Below, in pieces: positions 13,296-20,629 of a stretch of DNA of 37,812 nucleotides. The translations under genes were made by a program, and so were the position numbers. The stretch covers positions 1-37,812 of the IMG/VR virus record IMGVR_UViG_3300025655_000111; one strand, given 5' to 3'. The DNA comes from a virus. The notes beneath the pieces were generated by a model that saw only the letters and a list, made by a program, of their open reading frames with translations, ran no database searches and had not been told where the DNA came from. How positions within the stretch are numbered: position 1 is the stretch's first letter; every line of letters starts with the position of its first letter.

Positions 13296-13327
13296 TTAAT
13301 ATAGTATCAAGATTTTGTAAGACCAAA
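13296..13327 (-). promoter_or_regulatory. Bacteroidota-type promoter P4, polymerase gene
   Basis: Minus-strand TTTG (13324-13327, followed by G), a 20-base spacer, then TATATTAA (13296-13303). It marks the switch from the structural module (ending at 13334) to the replication module. Confidence 0.65.
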
Positions 13328-13333
13328 TTATAA

Positions 13334-14335
13334 TTAAATATTAGAAAGGTAAGTATTTAATGATGTATAAAGAGTAGTTGCTTCATCTTCTGTTAAGTAA
13401 CTTCCCCAAAAATCCGCTTGAATAAAAATACCACTAGGAGTGTACCAGTTAGATCCATTTATACCACGTTGTAAAATAACAACAGAACTTGTTGGTAAAG
13501 TAGATGTTGTTACAGAAGCAGTAGCTAAAGCTCGGAAAGTATTATTAGCATTATCATAAGGTTGTAGAGTACTAGCAGTTACATTAGCTAATAAAAACCT
13601 TGGAGCTATTACTCCACGTTTGTATTCATACTGTGTAGCACCAGAAGTATTAGTATAATAACCAAAAAAAGAATTACTGTAATATGGACTATAAATGTTT
13701 ATTATATTATAAACACCGCTGCCAGATATATGTCCATGGAAACCAACATTAGCTCTAGATACTTGTATATTAGGAGTATTATAATAAACAAAACATCCAT
13801 GAGATGAAAAAGACTGAGAGAAATTAGAACCTGATGCTGGGATCCAATTTGTATTTAAGTAAGCATTTGTACCATTTCCAGTAAATCCTGTTGATGGTAT
13901 AAATGATGGAGAATTAATTCTATCAACAGCATAAGAAGAAGTATTTTTCCAATTTATAGAGGCAAAATCTTCATCACCATCTGTAGCGAACATATAAAAT
14001 AAATCTAATTTATCCCATACACCTTCTGTTTTTAAGGTAGTAACTAAAGCACTTCCAAGTTCTTGAACAGTTTGAGAAGGTAAAACATATCCTTGATCTG
14101 TAGCATATGTTAATACAGACTGATAATCAGCATCAGCTGCAGGAGGATTATAGTAATTAGCAGAAGGTGATTCAACAACAGGAACAGGAACAAATTGTCT
14201 ATCTTCTCTTCTAGAATTATTAGGTCTTAAAAATCCACTTTGTCTAATTCTATTAAGGATAGAATCTGCTGTTTGAGCTTCTGCTTTACCAAAGTTTTTA
14301 GCTTTTAATGATGAGTTTTCTTCTTGCAATGCCAT
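13334..14335 (-). CDS. Virion appendage protein with lectin-like (LamG-type) domain
   Basis: The 333-residue protein has a polar N-terminal region (residues 1-75) with Arg/Pro-rich segments that may attach it to the baseplate. A helical part follows (QSVLTYATDQGYVLPSQTVQ). From about residue 120 there is a beta-rich domain with many Ser, Thr, Asn, Tyr and Phe (DRINSPSFIPSTGFTGNGTN, then NAYLNTNWIP). That pattern, a ligand-free strand followed by TGNGTNAYL, is common in phage concanavalin/LamG-like receptor-binding domains. It is the last gene of the tail module, directly downstream of two baseplate genes, which supports a fibre, tip or adhesin role. I cannot name a specific family. Confidence 0.65.
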   Translation of the reverse strand: MALQEENSSLKAKNFGKAEAQTADSILNRIRQSGFLRPNNSRREDRQFVPVPVVESPSANYYNPPAADADYQSVLTYATDQGYVLPSQTVQELGSALVTTLKTEGVWDKLDLFYMFATDGDEDFASINWKNTSSYAVDRINSPSFIPSTGFTGNGTNAYLNTNWIPASGSNFSQSFSSHGCFVYYNTPNIQVSRANVGFHGHISGSGVYNIINIYSPYYSNSFFGYYTNTSGATQYEYKRGVIAPRFLLANVTASTLQPYDNANNTFRALATASVTTSTLPTSSVVILQRGINGSNWYTPSGIFIQADFWGSYLTEDEATTLYTSLNTYLSNI

Positions 14336-14339
14336 AATC

Positions 14340-14354
14340 TATTATAAATATTTA
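14340..14354 (-). promoter_or_regulatory. ATATTTATAATA motif before the lectin-like gene
   Basis: The minus strand reads ATAAATATTTATAATAG, five bases or so before ATTATG. No TTTG box is found at the spacing used by P1-P5. It belongs to the late-type motif set. Confidence 0.45.
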
Positions 14355-14361
14355 TGTTTTT

Positions 14362-14967
14362 TTATTTGTATAATTTTAAATATCCTCCTGTTTTTTTAAT
14401 AAATAATCTAAACCCAAGAGCTTTATTTTGGACTTCAGCTAAGGCAACTATTTTTTTATTAATTTGTTCTACTTCTTCTTTTATACCTGAGATTTCCCAT
14501 GGTATAGAAAATGTAGTATAGTATTGCCATAGATAAGAACTATTTTCAGAAGATAAATTTTCAAAATCAGTTGAATTAATTTCAATAAAGAGATTATCAT
14601 TTATTTTTTTAGAAAAATATCTTTGTATTTCTCCTAGTTCATAATCTTGTTTTGTTGGTTTTGGATAATAAGGAGTAGGTAATTTTTTATCTTCAGGGTC
14701 TTTACCTAATAAACCAACATATCTTTGAAGAACAGGGTTAGTATCTTTACTTAAAGTAACTACAAGAGGATCATCTTCAGTAATAGTTTCTACTAAAGGA
14801 ATTAATTCTTGACTAGGACCATCATTTGGAGTTTTACCTGTAAAGAAAGTTCCATTATAAAGTTTATAATAATATCCTGTATATTCAGCTCCTGTAATAG
14901 AAATAGAAAATTCTCCTCCACGAGTATATAAATCTGTTACTATTCTATTTTTAGGATAATATGCCAT
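14362..14967 (-). CDS. Conserved-looking structural protein of the baseplate region
   Basis: The 201-residue protein begins MAYYPKNRIVTDLYTRGGEF and has the segments YTGYYYKLYNGTFFTGKTPND and PTPYYPKPTKQDYELGEIQRYF. It ends with helix and a short Gly-rich strand (ALGFRLFIKKTGGYLKLYK). I recall similar proteins beside baseplate genes of large phages of aquatic bacteria, always without a function. Its start overlaps the stop of the 1200-residue hub-like gene by one base, which suggests coupled translation and a role in the same substructure. A baseplate wedge or adaptor protein is the best guess. Confidence 0.7.
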   Translation of the reverse strand: MAYYPKNRIVTDLYTRGGEFSISITGAEYTGYYYKLYNGTFFTGKTPNDGPSQELIPLVETITEDDPLVVTLSKDTNPVLQRYVGLLGKDPEDKKLPTPYYPKPTKQDYELGEIQRYFSKKINDNLFIEINSTDFENLSSENSSYLWQYYTTFSIPWEISGIKEEVEQINKKIVALAEVQNKALGFRLFIKKTGGYLKLYK

Positions 14968-17900
14968 TATTTTTTAGGTCTTCTAATTGAACTTACTGTT
15001 AAACTTTCTAATTTTGTTTTCCATTGGTTGTTAGATACAGTATGGGAAATACCTTTGATTAAGAAATCAATAACTCCACCTTCTAATGCATCTGATGATC
15101 TATAACTATATGGTAATATTTCTTCTGTAATGGAGAATCGTTCATAATTTTTCATCCCTGAAAGGCCATCCATTGTAAGGGATAAATTAAATGGTATAAA
15201 GAAAGGAGCGGGTATTTCTTCTTTTTCAGCTTTTATTCCTACTTCAAATAAAGATACATCTCGGTTAATTGATTTTAATGATTCAATATTTTGAGGATCA
15301 TATTTATTGTTTTCATATATATCTTCAACAAAAGTATTCATTTGATTTATTTTATCACCAAATATAACATTTGGGTCAGTTGTAGTATTATTATTTGATT
15401 TTGCTTTTATACTTTGTGAGTCTAATTTACTAGGAATAATTCTATCTTTTAAACCAGTATTTAATTTAGATAAACCAGTAGCATTTTCACCTACAATATT
15501 ACCTGAGGATTGGGCAGATATAGTAGCCATAGAAGCCATATTAGGAGGTAATTGGACTTGGAAATCAATGTCATTTAAAAAACTACCTTGGGTACTTGGT
15601 TGTAAACCATAAGCTCTAAACCTTCCTATTTCAGGAATAACTGGTTCAGCCTTTTTAACTTCTACTTTATTAAAACTTAAACCAATTCCATTCTCATCAA
15701 CAATTTTTATTTGGTTTGAGTCTCCATCATAGACTGTGTTTAATTTATTTACACCCCCTAAAGTATCAGAAATATACATACAAACACTATTTAAAAAACT
15801 TAATAATGTTACTTTACCATTTGGATCAACGTTTTGGGCTAAAGTATCAGCTACAAAATCAATATTAACCATTATATTCATTAATCGGGCGGCATCTTTT
15901 TCACCTTCAATAAAATAATTTTTTAAGTTAGGTTGATTTGGGTTTGTTCCATTTAGACTAATCCAATTAAAATTTGCTTCAAAATCTTCAATTGTTGTTG
16001 TTTGTTTTTTAGTTTTAGAATCTGTAACTGTATTTGATTTTTTTCCTTTAAATTGTTTAGTATAATTTATAGGTATAATACAAATTTTAGGATCTGAGGA
16101 GATTTGAGAAGGAAAATGTTTTAAAATATTTGCTTCAACATCTGTATCTATAGTTAGATAAGGGTGTCCTTTGGATGCTGTCATTCCTGGGGTAGAACCT
16201 GATATAGGAGTAGTTATTTGGGGGATATCAAATTTTTTACTATCATCATAAATAAGTAAGTTATAAGTCATCCAATCTAACATATAACCAAATCTAACAT
16301 AATATTGAGTAATATCAAATGTTGATCTTCCAGTTGAAGCATCATGGGATACTGCTTGAAAATTTAATTTACAAAAATCAGGATTTTTTATATTGTTTAA
16401 TTGTTCACCTGTAAATTTTTTAAATTCTTCTGTTATTTGTTCTTTAGTAAATCCTTGATCTTTTAAAGTTCTTTCTATAACTTGTTTTTGAATATCATTT
16501 AATTCTATAGTTTCTTTAATTTCACCAGTTGTTTTATTAGCTGAATTTTTAATATATTCAATCCAAAGATATAATTGTCTATTAAAATTACTTTTATCTC
16601 TATATTCTGCAGCAGATTGTGGAAAATTTTCAAATTTTTCTTTTAAAAGAGCTAATTCTTGTTGAGCTTGTTTAAGACGTCTTTGTGCTGCTTGTTTTGT
16701 TGCAGTTGCTCTTGCTAAAGCACCTGCGGCATTTTTGGCTAATTCATTTTTTTGGTTTCCTTCTTCTTTTACTTTATTATATATCTTTAGTAACTCACTT
16801 TTAATTTCAGAATATGAATAATCTAATGGTTTTTTTGTTGTATCCAGGGGAGTTACCCCAGCACTTATTTTTACTCTATTTGATTCTATAGTAAGTAAAC
16901 GAGAGTATTCTGATGCAGTTACAGCTCCTGGTCCTGTTTTTTTACTAAGGGAAACTGGTTTTCCTCCATTAAAAAGATCAATTATAATTTGTGATTCTTT
17001 TGAGTAAAGTCCTGGGTTAAGTGCTTTAAAGATTATACGTCGTATACTAGTTTGAAAATCACTAGATGAAGATTCTATATCAGCAAATAGTTGATTTATT
17101 AGTTTATCTGAGTTGACAAAATCTTTTTTATCAATATATTGAAGAAGTAAAGAATCATTGATTTTAGGTAAAGGATTTTTTAATCCAGCTAAAAGAGAAA
17201 CTTGACCACTACTACCTCCCTTTGACTGAACTAATGCTGAAAGTCCTGCATTAACTGCTCCAAGAGTAATGTTTCTGAAAGCCGAACCTGCAACATTGTC
17301 ATCTATGATGGCCCCTGTTGTATCAAGTTTACCTTGAGAATATATTTTTGTTACAGTTGCTGTAGATAAGGCGGTATCTAAACTTAACTTTCCTACTCTA
17401 GTGATAAAAGTTTCAACAGTGGCTGTTAGTAAATCAGTGCTATCTGATACTTCATCTAAAGCAGCTTGGGCTGAGACAACGGCATTTTCCGCTGCAGTTA
17501 CTTGGCCTTCTATTCGTTCAATTTCAGCTTCAAGTTCTCTTGCTTTTATTTCTTCTTCATTTAATAGATCTGAAGGTTTAGCTCCTGTATTTCCTGCTAC
17601 TGAGGTATTTATTTTAAGGGCTTCAATTACATCTCCTAAACCAACTAAATTTAAAGTAATATTATAAGATCCATCATTATTATATTTCCAAGTAAAGTTT
17701 ACAACTTTACCTAACATAGCGTCATAGTTGTAATAGTCATCTTTTCTTTGTTCTTTAATAGAATCTATAATATCATTTTGGGTTGATTTGTTATCAAAAA
17801 ATTTATTAAACGGTTTGGTATAAAAAGTAGGTCTATTAACTAAATTAGGATCCCATTGGTTATCTCTTATAGTATTATCAATGTAAATATTATGTCCCCA

Positions 17901-18569
17901 TTCTAAAAGCATTGTATAACCAATTCTTAAATATAATAAATCAAATATTTGAAGTTGTTCTACAGAATATACTTTACAATTTACAGTTGCTTTAGCTAAA
18001 GCACCTCTGTTATAATAAGAAATATTGGCATCTAAAATACCAGGCATTGGTCTATAACCTTGTTCTCCTAATCCACCCCAACCATAAACTGAAGTTGATG
18101 ATAGGTCAATGTTTTCAGTTCCATATCCTTTTGGGCTGTTATCTCCTTCACCTACCCCATATTTTTGAGCAAATGTTTTATCATCGGTGTTAACAGAGAC
18201 TGTTCCACCAAATAAAACACATTCTTCTGCTAAAGATTTTCCTTGTAAAAAAGTTGGAAGATTTCTATCTTGGAGTGGTTTTGTAGATTCTTCTGTTAAA
18301 AAATCTTGTGGTGTAGATGTTTCTTGATCAAAAATACTTAGAGTTGGAGGTGTTTGAAGACCAAAAAGATTAGAAGTTTGATTAGAGAGTAAATTATTTG
18401 ATTCTATATTAATAGAAGAAGCTAATCTAACAAACGCTGTTTTGTTATTTTGATAAAGTAAATGTTTATCTAATTTTGGGTTTACACCCATAAATGTTTG
18501 TCTTGCTTCAATTTGTTTTATAACCTCAACATCAAAGGATTCACCTGTAATATTTCCTCTTTTACCCAT
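14967..18569 (-). CDS. Very large baseplate hub-like structural protein (1200 aa)
   Basis: At 1200 residues this is the longest gene in the window. Residues about 155-330 (YGWGGLGEQGYRPMPGILDA, then YLRIGYTMLLEWGHNIYID, and VVNFTWKYNNDGSYNITLNL) have the look of gp27/gpD-type hub domains found in contractile tails. Two coiled-coil-like inserts follow at about 345-380 and 600-650, both Ala/Glu/Gln-rich. The last third has beta-rich segments (FIPFNLSLTMDGLSGMKNYE) and an ending (SHTVSNNQWKTKLESLTVSS) typical of hub proteins, whose last strands wrap the domain. It follows the LysM-like gene by four bases and overlaps the next gene by one. The hub is the platform for the tail tube and spike. I see no lysozyme motif in it. 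Confidence 0.72.
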   Translation of the reverse strand: MGKRGNITGESFDVEVIKQIEARQTFMGVNPKLDKHLLYQNNKTAFVRLASSINIESNNLLSNQTSNLFGLQTPPTLSIFDQETSTPQDFLTEESTKPLQDRNLPTFLQGKSLAEECVLFGGTVSVNTDDKTFAQKYGVGEGDNSPKGYGTENIDLSSTSVYGWGGLGEQGYRPMPGILDANISYYNRGALAKATVNCKVYSVEQLQIFDLLYLRIGYTMLLEWGHNIYIDNTIRDNQWDPNLVNRPTFYTKPFNKFFDNKSTQNDIIDSIKEQRKDDYYNYDAMLGKVVNFTWKYNNDGSYNITLNLVGLGDVIEALKINTSVAGNTGAKPSDLLNEEEIKARELEAEIERIEGQVTAAENAVVSAQAALDEVSDSTDLLTATVETFITRVGKLSLDTALSTATVTKIYSQGKLDTTGAIIDDNVAGSAFRNITLGAVNAGLSALVQSKGGSSGQVSLLAGLKNPLPKINDSLLLQYIDKKDFVNSDKLINQLFADIESSSSDFQTSIRRIIFKALNPGLYSKESQIIIDLFNGGKPVSLSKKTGPGAVTASEYSRLLTIESNRVKISAGVTPLDTTKKPLDYSYSEIKSELLKIYNKVKEEGNQKNELAKNAAGALARATATKQAAQRRLKQAQQELALLKEKFENFPQSAAEYRDKSNFNRQLYLWIEYIKNSANKTTGEIKETIELNDIQKQVIERTLKDQGFTKEQITEEFKKFTGEQLNNIKNPDFCKLNFQAVSHDASTGRSTFDITQYYVRFGYMLDWMTYNLLIYDDSKKFDIPQITTPISGSTPGMTASKGHPYLTIDTDVEANILKHFPSQISSDPKICIIPINYTKQFKGKKSNTVTDSKTKKQTTTIEDFEANFNWISLNGTNPNQPNLKNYFIEGEKDAARLMNIMVNIDFVADTLAQNVDPNGKVTLLSFLNSVCMYISDTLGGVNKLNTVYDGDSNQIKIVDENGIGLSFNKVEVKKAEPVIPEIGRFRAYGLQPSTQGSFLNDIDFQVQLPPNMASMATISAQSSGNIVGENATGLSKLNTGLKDRIIPSKLDSQSIKAKSNNNTTTDPNVIFGDKINQMNTFVEDIYENNKYDPQNIESLKSINRDVSLFEVGIKAEKEEIPAPFFIPFNLSLTMDGLSGMKNYERFSITEEILPYSYRSSDALEGGVIDFLIKGISHTVSNNQWKTKLESLTVSSIRRPKK

Positions 18570-18573
18570 TTTT

Positions 18574-18897
18574 TTAGACTGTATTTAATTGATTGTACAA
18601 AGCTTTTATTTGCGAAACGTTTGAAGGTATTCTAATTTCTGTTCCTTCATTTATAAATAACGATGAAAATCCTATTTTATCCGGATTAGCACAAGCTATT
18701 ATCCAATACAAACTTGAATCTCCATAAAATTGTTGGGCTAACAAATCTAATCTATCACCTAAAGTTGTTATAGCATATGTATCATTTACTGATAATGGTA
18801 TTTCTGGGTATTTAACTGTTTGATAAATAGCTGTAGGGAACTTATTTGGAGTTCCTTGACTAGATTTTAACGGTATTGAATTGTATCTGTTAGCCAT
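18574..18897 (-). CDS. LysM-like baseplate protein (gp53 type)
   Basis: The 107-residue protein has one LysM-like unit: TYAITTLGDRLDLLAQQFYG, then DSSLYWIIACANPD and INEGTEIRIPS. This pattern, GDxLDxxAxxxYGD...W..I...N......I..GxxIxIP, is shared by gp53-like baseplate wedge proteins and gpX-like tail proteins. In such phages it helps close the baseplate around the hub. The position between the tube-initiator-like gene and the large hub gene fits well. There is no sign of an enzymatic domain or signal peptide, so a cell-wall hydrolase is unlikely. Confidence 0.8.
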   Translation of the reverse strand: MANRYNSIPLKSSQGTPNKFPTAIYQTVKYPEIPLSVNDTYAITTLGDRLDLLAQQFYGDSSLYWIIACANPDKIGFSSLFINEGTEIRIPSNVSQIKALYNQLNTV

Positions 18898-18912
18898 TAG
18901 TTACATAGATTA

Positions 18913-20355
18913 TTATAGAGGAGTTGCTCCTCCAGTTAGGTCTTGATTTTGTGTAATAGGTGTTTGAGGATTAGGTTTTTCTTTTATTTTTATAACACCC
19001 CCACCGTATCCTCCACCATTGTTTGTATCACTGTTTAATTTACCATAATTTATAAAAGGAGCATCTACAAATCCACCATTTCCTGTAGTAATATAATCAG
19101 GATTAACTGTTTTAGGTATAAAAGAATGTATAGGTTTAAAGTTAAATCCTGATATTTCAATTAATTTAGGCATAACCCATCCTCCTGTATTATTGTTAGA
19201 TTTATTATCTTCAGAACCAATATCCCAACCAGCATCATTATTAATAGTATAATTTAAAGAAGTTAATACTCCAGGAACATCTTTTAAATAATCTCCAATA
19301 GTTAATTTTATTAAATTACCTCTCATAAACCCACCATTTGAATAATCAGGGGCCATTATTGATGCTAAATAATTTAATTTTGAATATACAGATCGTTGTT
19401 CAAAAGCTGATAATACAGGTACTTTAAATGTGAATGAAATATCTCTAGAAAAACCATTATAGAAGTAAAAATTTTCTCCTCTACCCATATATTTTTGAGT
19501 ACCCCAATCAGCACCAAAACTATCAGCTAAACCTTCTATATATGATCTAAAATGAATGTAAGTATTATTTCCACTACCATCATTGTTAATAACAGTTATA
19601 TAAAAAGGAACTGTATCTGCTTTTACTAAATCAGATTTTGCTGTTAAGTCTCTGTATAAAGCAGCAGTTGTTATTTTATCAACTCTATCCTTTATGTTTT
19701 GTTCATTACCAAAATCTTTTGGTTTTTGTAAATATGTTTTACCTTCACCATATTGACTTCTAGTTTCTCTAGGAATTAATAAATTAGGTTGACCATATAA
19801 ATAACCAGCACCTTGGTTTACTCCTGAAGGACCACCATTAGATAAAATAACATTTGCTAAATGAAGACCTGTTGGGGCTAAAGTTGTGTTAACTAAAGGT
19901 GAAGTTGGATTATATGTTACTTTCCATTTTGTTTGATCAGGACCATATAATTGTATTTGTTCAGCTACATATAAACCAAACTGTTTAGCTAAAAAAACTA
20001 TTCCATTTTCTGAAGAAAGAAAACGGGTCATTCTATTAATATCTCTAGGGACAGCTGTTTTAAGAGCTGTTCCTCCTCTAACAAGTTGGTCAAGACCTAA
20101 TCCAGGAATATCTTGGGCTGGAAAAGCAGGAATTGGGTTTTTAACCCAATCTTGTTTGTTAAATTTATTTAAAAAAGGACTATTACCTCCTCCAGGTGAA
20201 TCACCACTATATTTTAAGTTTTTAAAATTATTACCTGCTCCTCCAGTAGGATATCCTTTTTCAGTATATGGCTGATAAGTATCAGTTACACCTTTTCGTG
20301 AATTATAGGTGTACTTAAAATCTTGAGGATTAGTTAATAAATTTTTTAAACTCAT
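18913..20355 (-). CDS. Tail-tube-associated baseplate protein (gp48/gp54-like tube initiator)
   Basis: The 480-residue protein has a Gly/Pro/Asn-rich N-terminal region (1-90). A tube-protein-like core runs through about residues 240-370: VPFYITVINNDGSGNNTYIH, FRSYIEGLADSFGADWG, YMGRGENFYFYNGFSRDISF and KLTIGDYLKDVPGVLTSLNY. These segments match the fold family shared by tail tube, gp48 and gp54, where the tube is nucleated on the baseplate. The C-terminus is Gly/Asn-rich. It sits after the tape measure and the 81-residue repeat protein and before the LysM-like protein, the usual order from tape measure into baseplate. The exact T4 equivalent cannot be fixed by eye. Confidence 0.72.
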   Translation of the reverse strand: MSLKNLLTNPQDFKYTYNSRKGVTDTYQPYTEKGYPTGGAGNNFKNLKYSGDSPGGGNSPFLNKFNKQDWVKNPIPAFPAQDIPGLGLDQLVRGGTALKTAVPRDINRMTRFLSSENGIVFLAKQFGLYVAEQIQLYGPDQTKWKVTYNPTSPLVNTTLAPTGLHLANVILSNGGPSGVNQGAGYLYGQPNLLIPRETRSQYGEGKTYLQKPKDFGNEQNIKDRVDKITTAALYRDLTAKSDLVKADTVPFYITVINNDGSGNNTYIHFRSYIEGLADSFGADWGTQKYMGRGENFYFYNGFSRDISFTFKVPVLSAFEQRSVYSKLNYLASIMAPDYSNGGFMRGNLIKLTIGDYLKDVPGVLTSLNYTINNDAGWDIGSEDNKSNNNTGGWVMPKLIEISGFNFKPIHSFIPKTVNPDYITTGNGGFVDAPFINYGKLNSDTNNGGGYGGGVIKIKEKPNPQTPITQNQDLTGGATPL

Positions 20356-20358
20356 TTA

Positions 20359-20604
20359 TTAATCTTTAACTGTGTATTTTTGAGGTGATTTACCAGCAAT
20401 AGCATCATCTCTATTTAATTGAGAAGTTGAAGCATTTGGATTATCTAATTTTGAAACTTGACTATAAGTACTAGGTTGTCTACTATCAATATCTAATATA
20501 GAAGCACCAGCGTTTACATTATCTAATCTAGAAACCTGGCTATACTTTTGAGGGTCTTTATTAATTGTTAAGTTTGATGTTTTAAAGCTATCTAAAAGTG
20601 CCAT
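20359..20604 (-). CDS. Small repeat protein next to the tape measure
   Basis: The 81-residue protein is built from an internal repeat: KYSQVSRLDNVNAGAS at about residues 20-35 and TYSQVSKLDNPNASTS at about 46-61, with a partial third unit KYTVKD at the end. Between the repeats are short Asp/Ser/Thr-rich linkers. It has no signal peptide, membrane segment or known motif. It starts MALLDSFKTSNLTINK and is followed three bases later by the tube-initiator-like gene. The repeat suggests two or three identical short binding motifs that could tether a virion partner such as a hub or tape-measure component. Function unknown. Confidence 0.65.
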   Translation of the reverse strand: MALLDSFKTSNLTINKDPQKYSQVSRLDNVNAGASILDIDSRQPSTYSQVSKLDNPNASTSQLNRDDAIAGKSPQKYTVKD

Positions 20605-20617
20605 AATTTATTTTTAT

Positions 20618-20627
20618 TATAAATATT
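20618..20627 (-). promoter_or_regulatory. ATATTTATA motif before the 81-residue repeat protein
   Basis: The minus strand reads AATATTTATAATAAAAATAAA, ending about eight bases before the ATG at 20604. It lies between the tape-measure stop (20630) and this gene and belongs to the late-type motif set. Confidence 0.4.
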
Positions 20628-20629
20628 GA

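Noticed and set aside
18574-18897. LysM-like protein as a peptidoglycan hydrolase
   Set aside because: It has a single LysM-like unit, no catalytic domain and no signal peptide, and sits in the baseplate cluster, so a gp53-type structural role is better.
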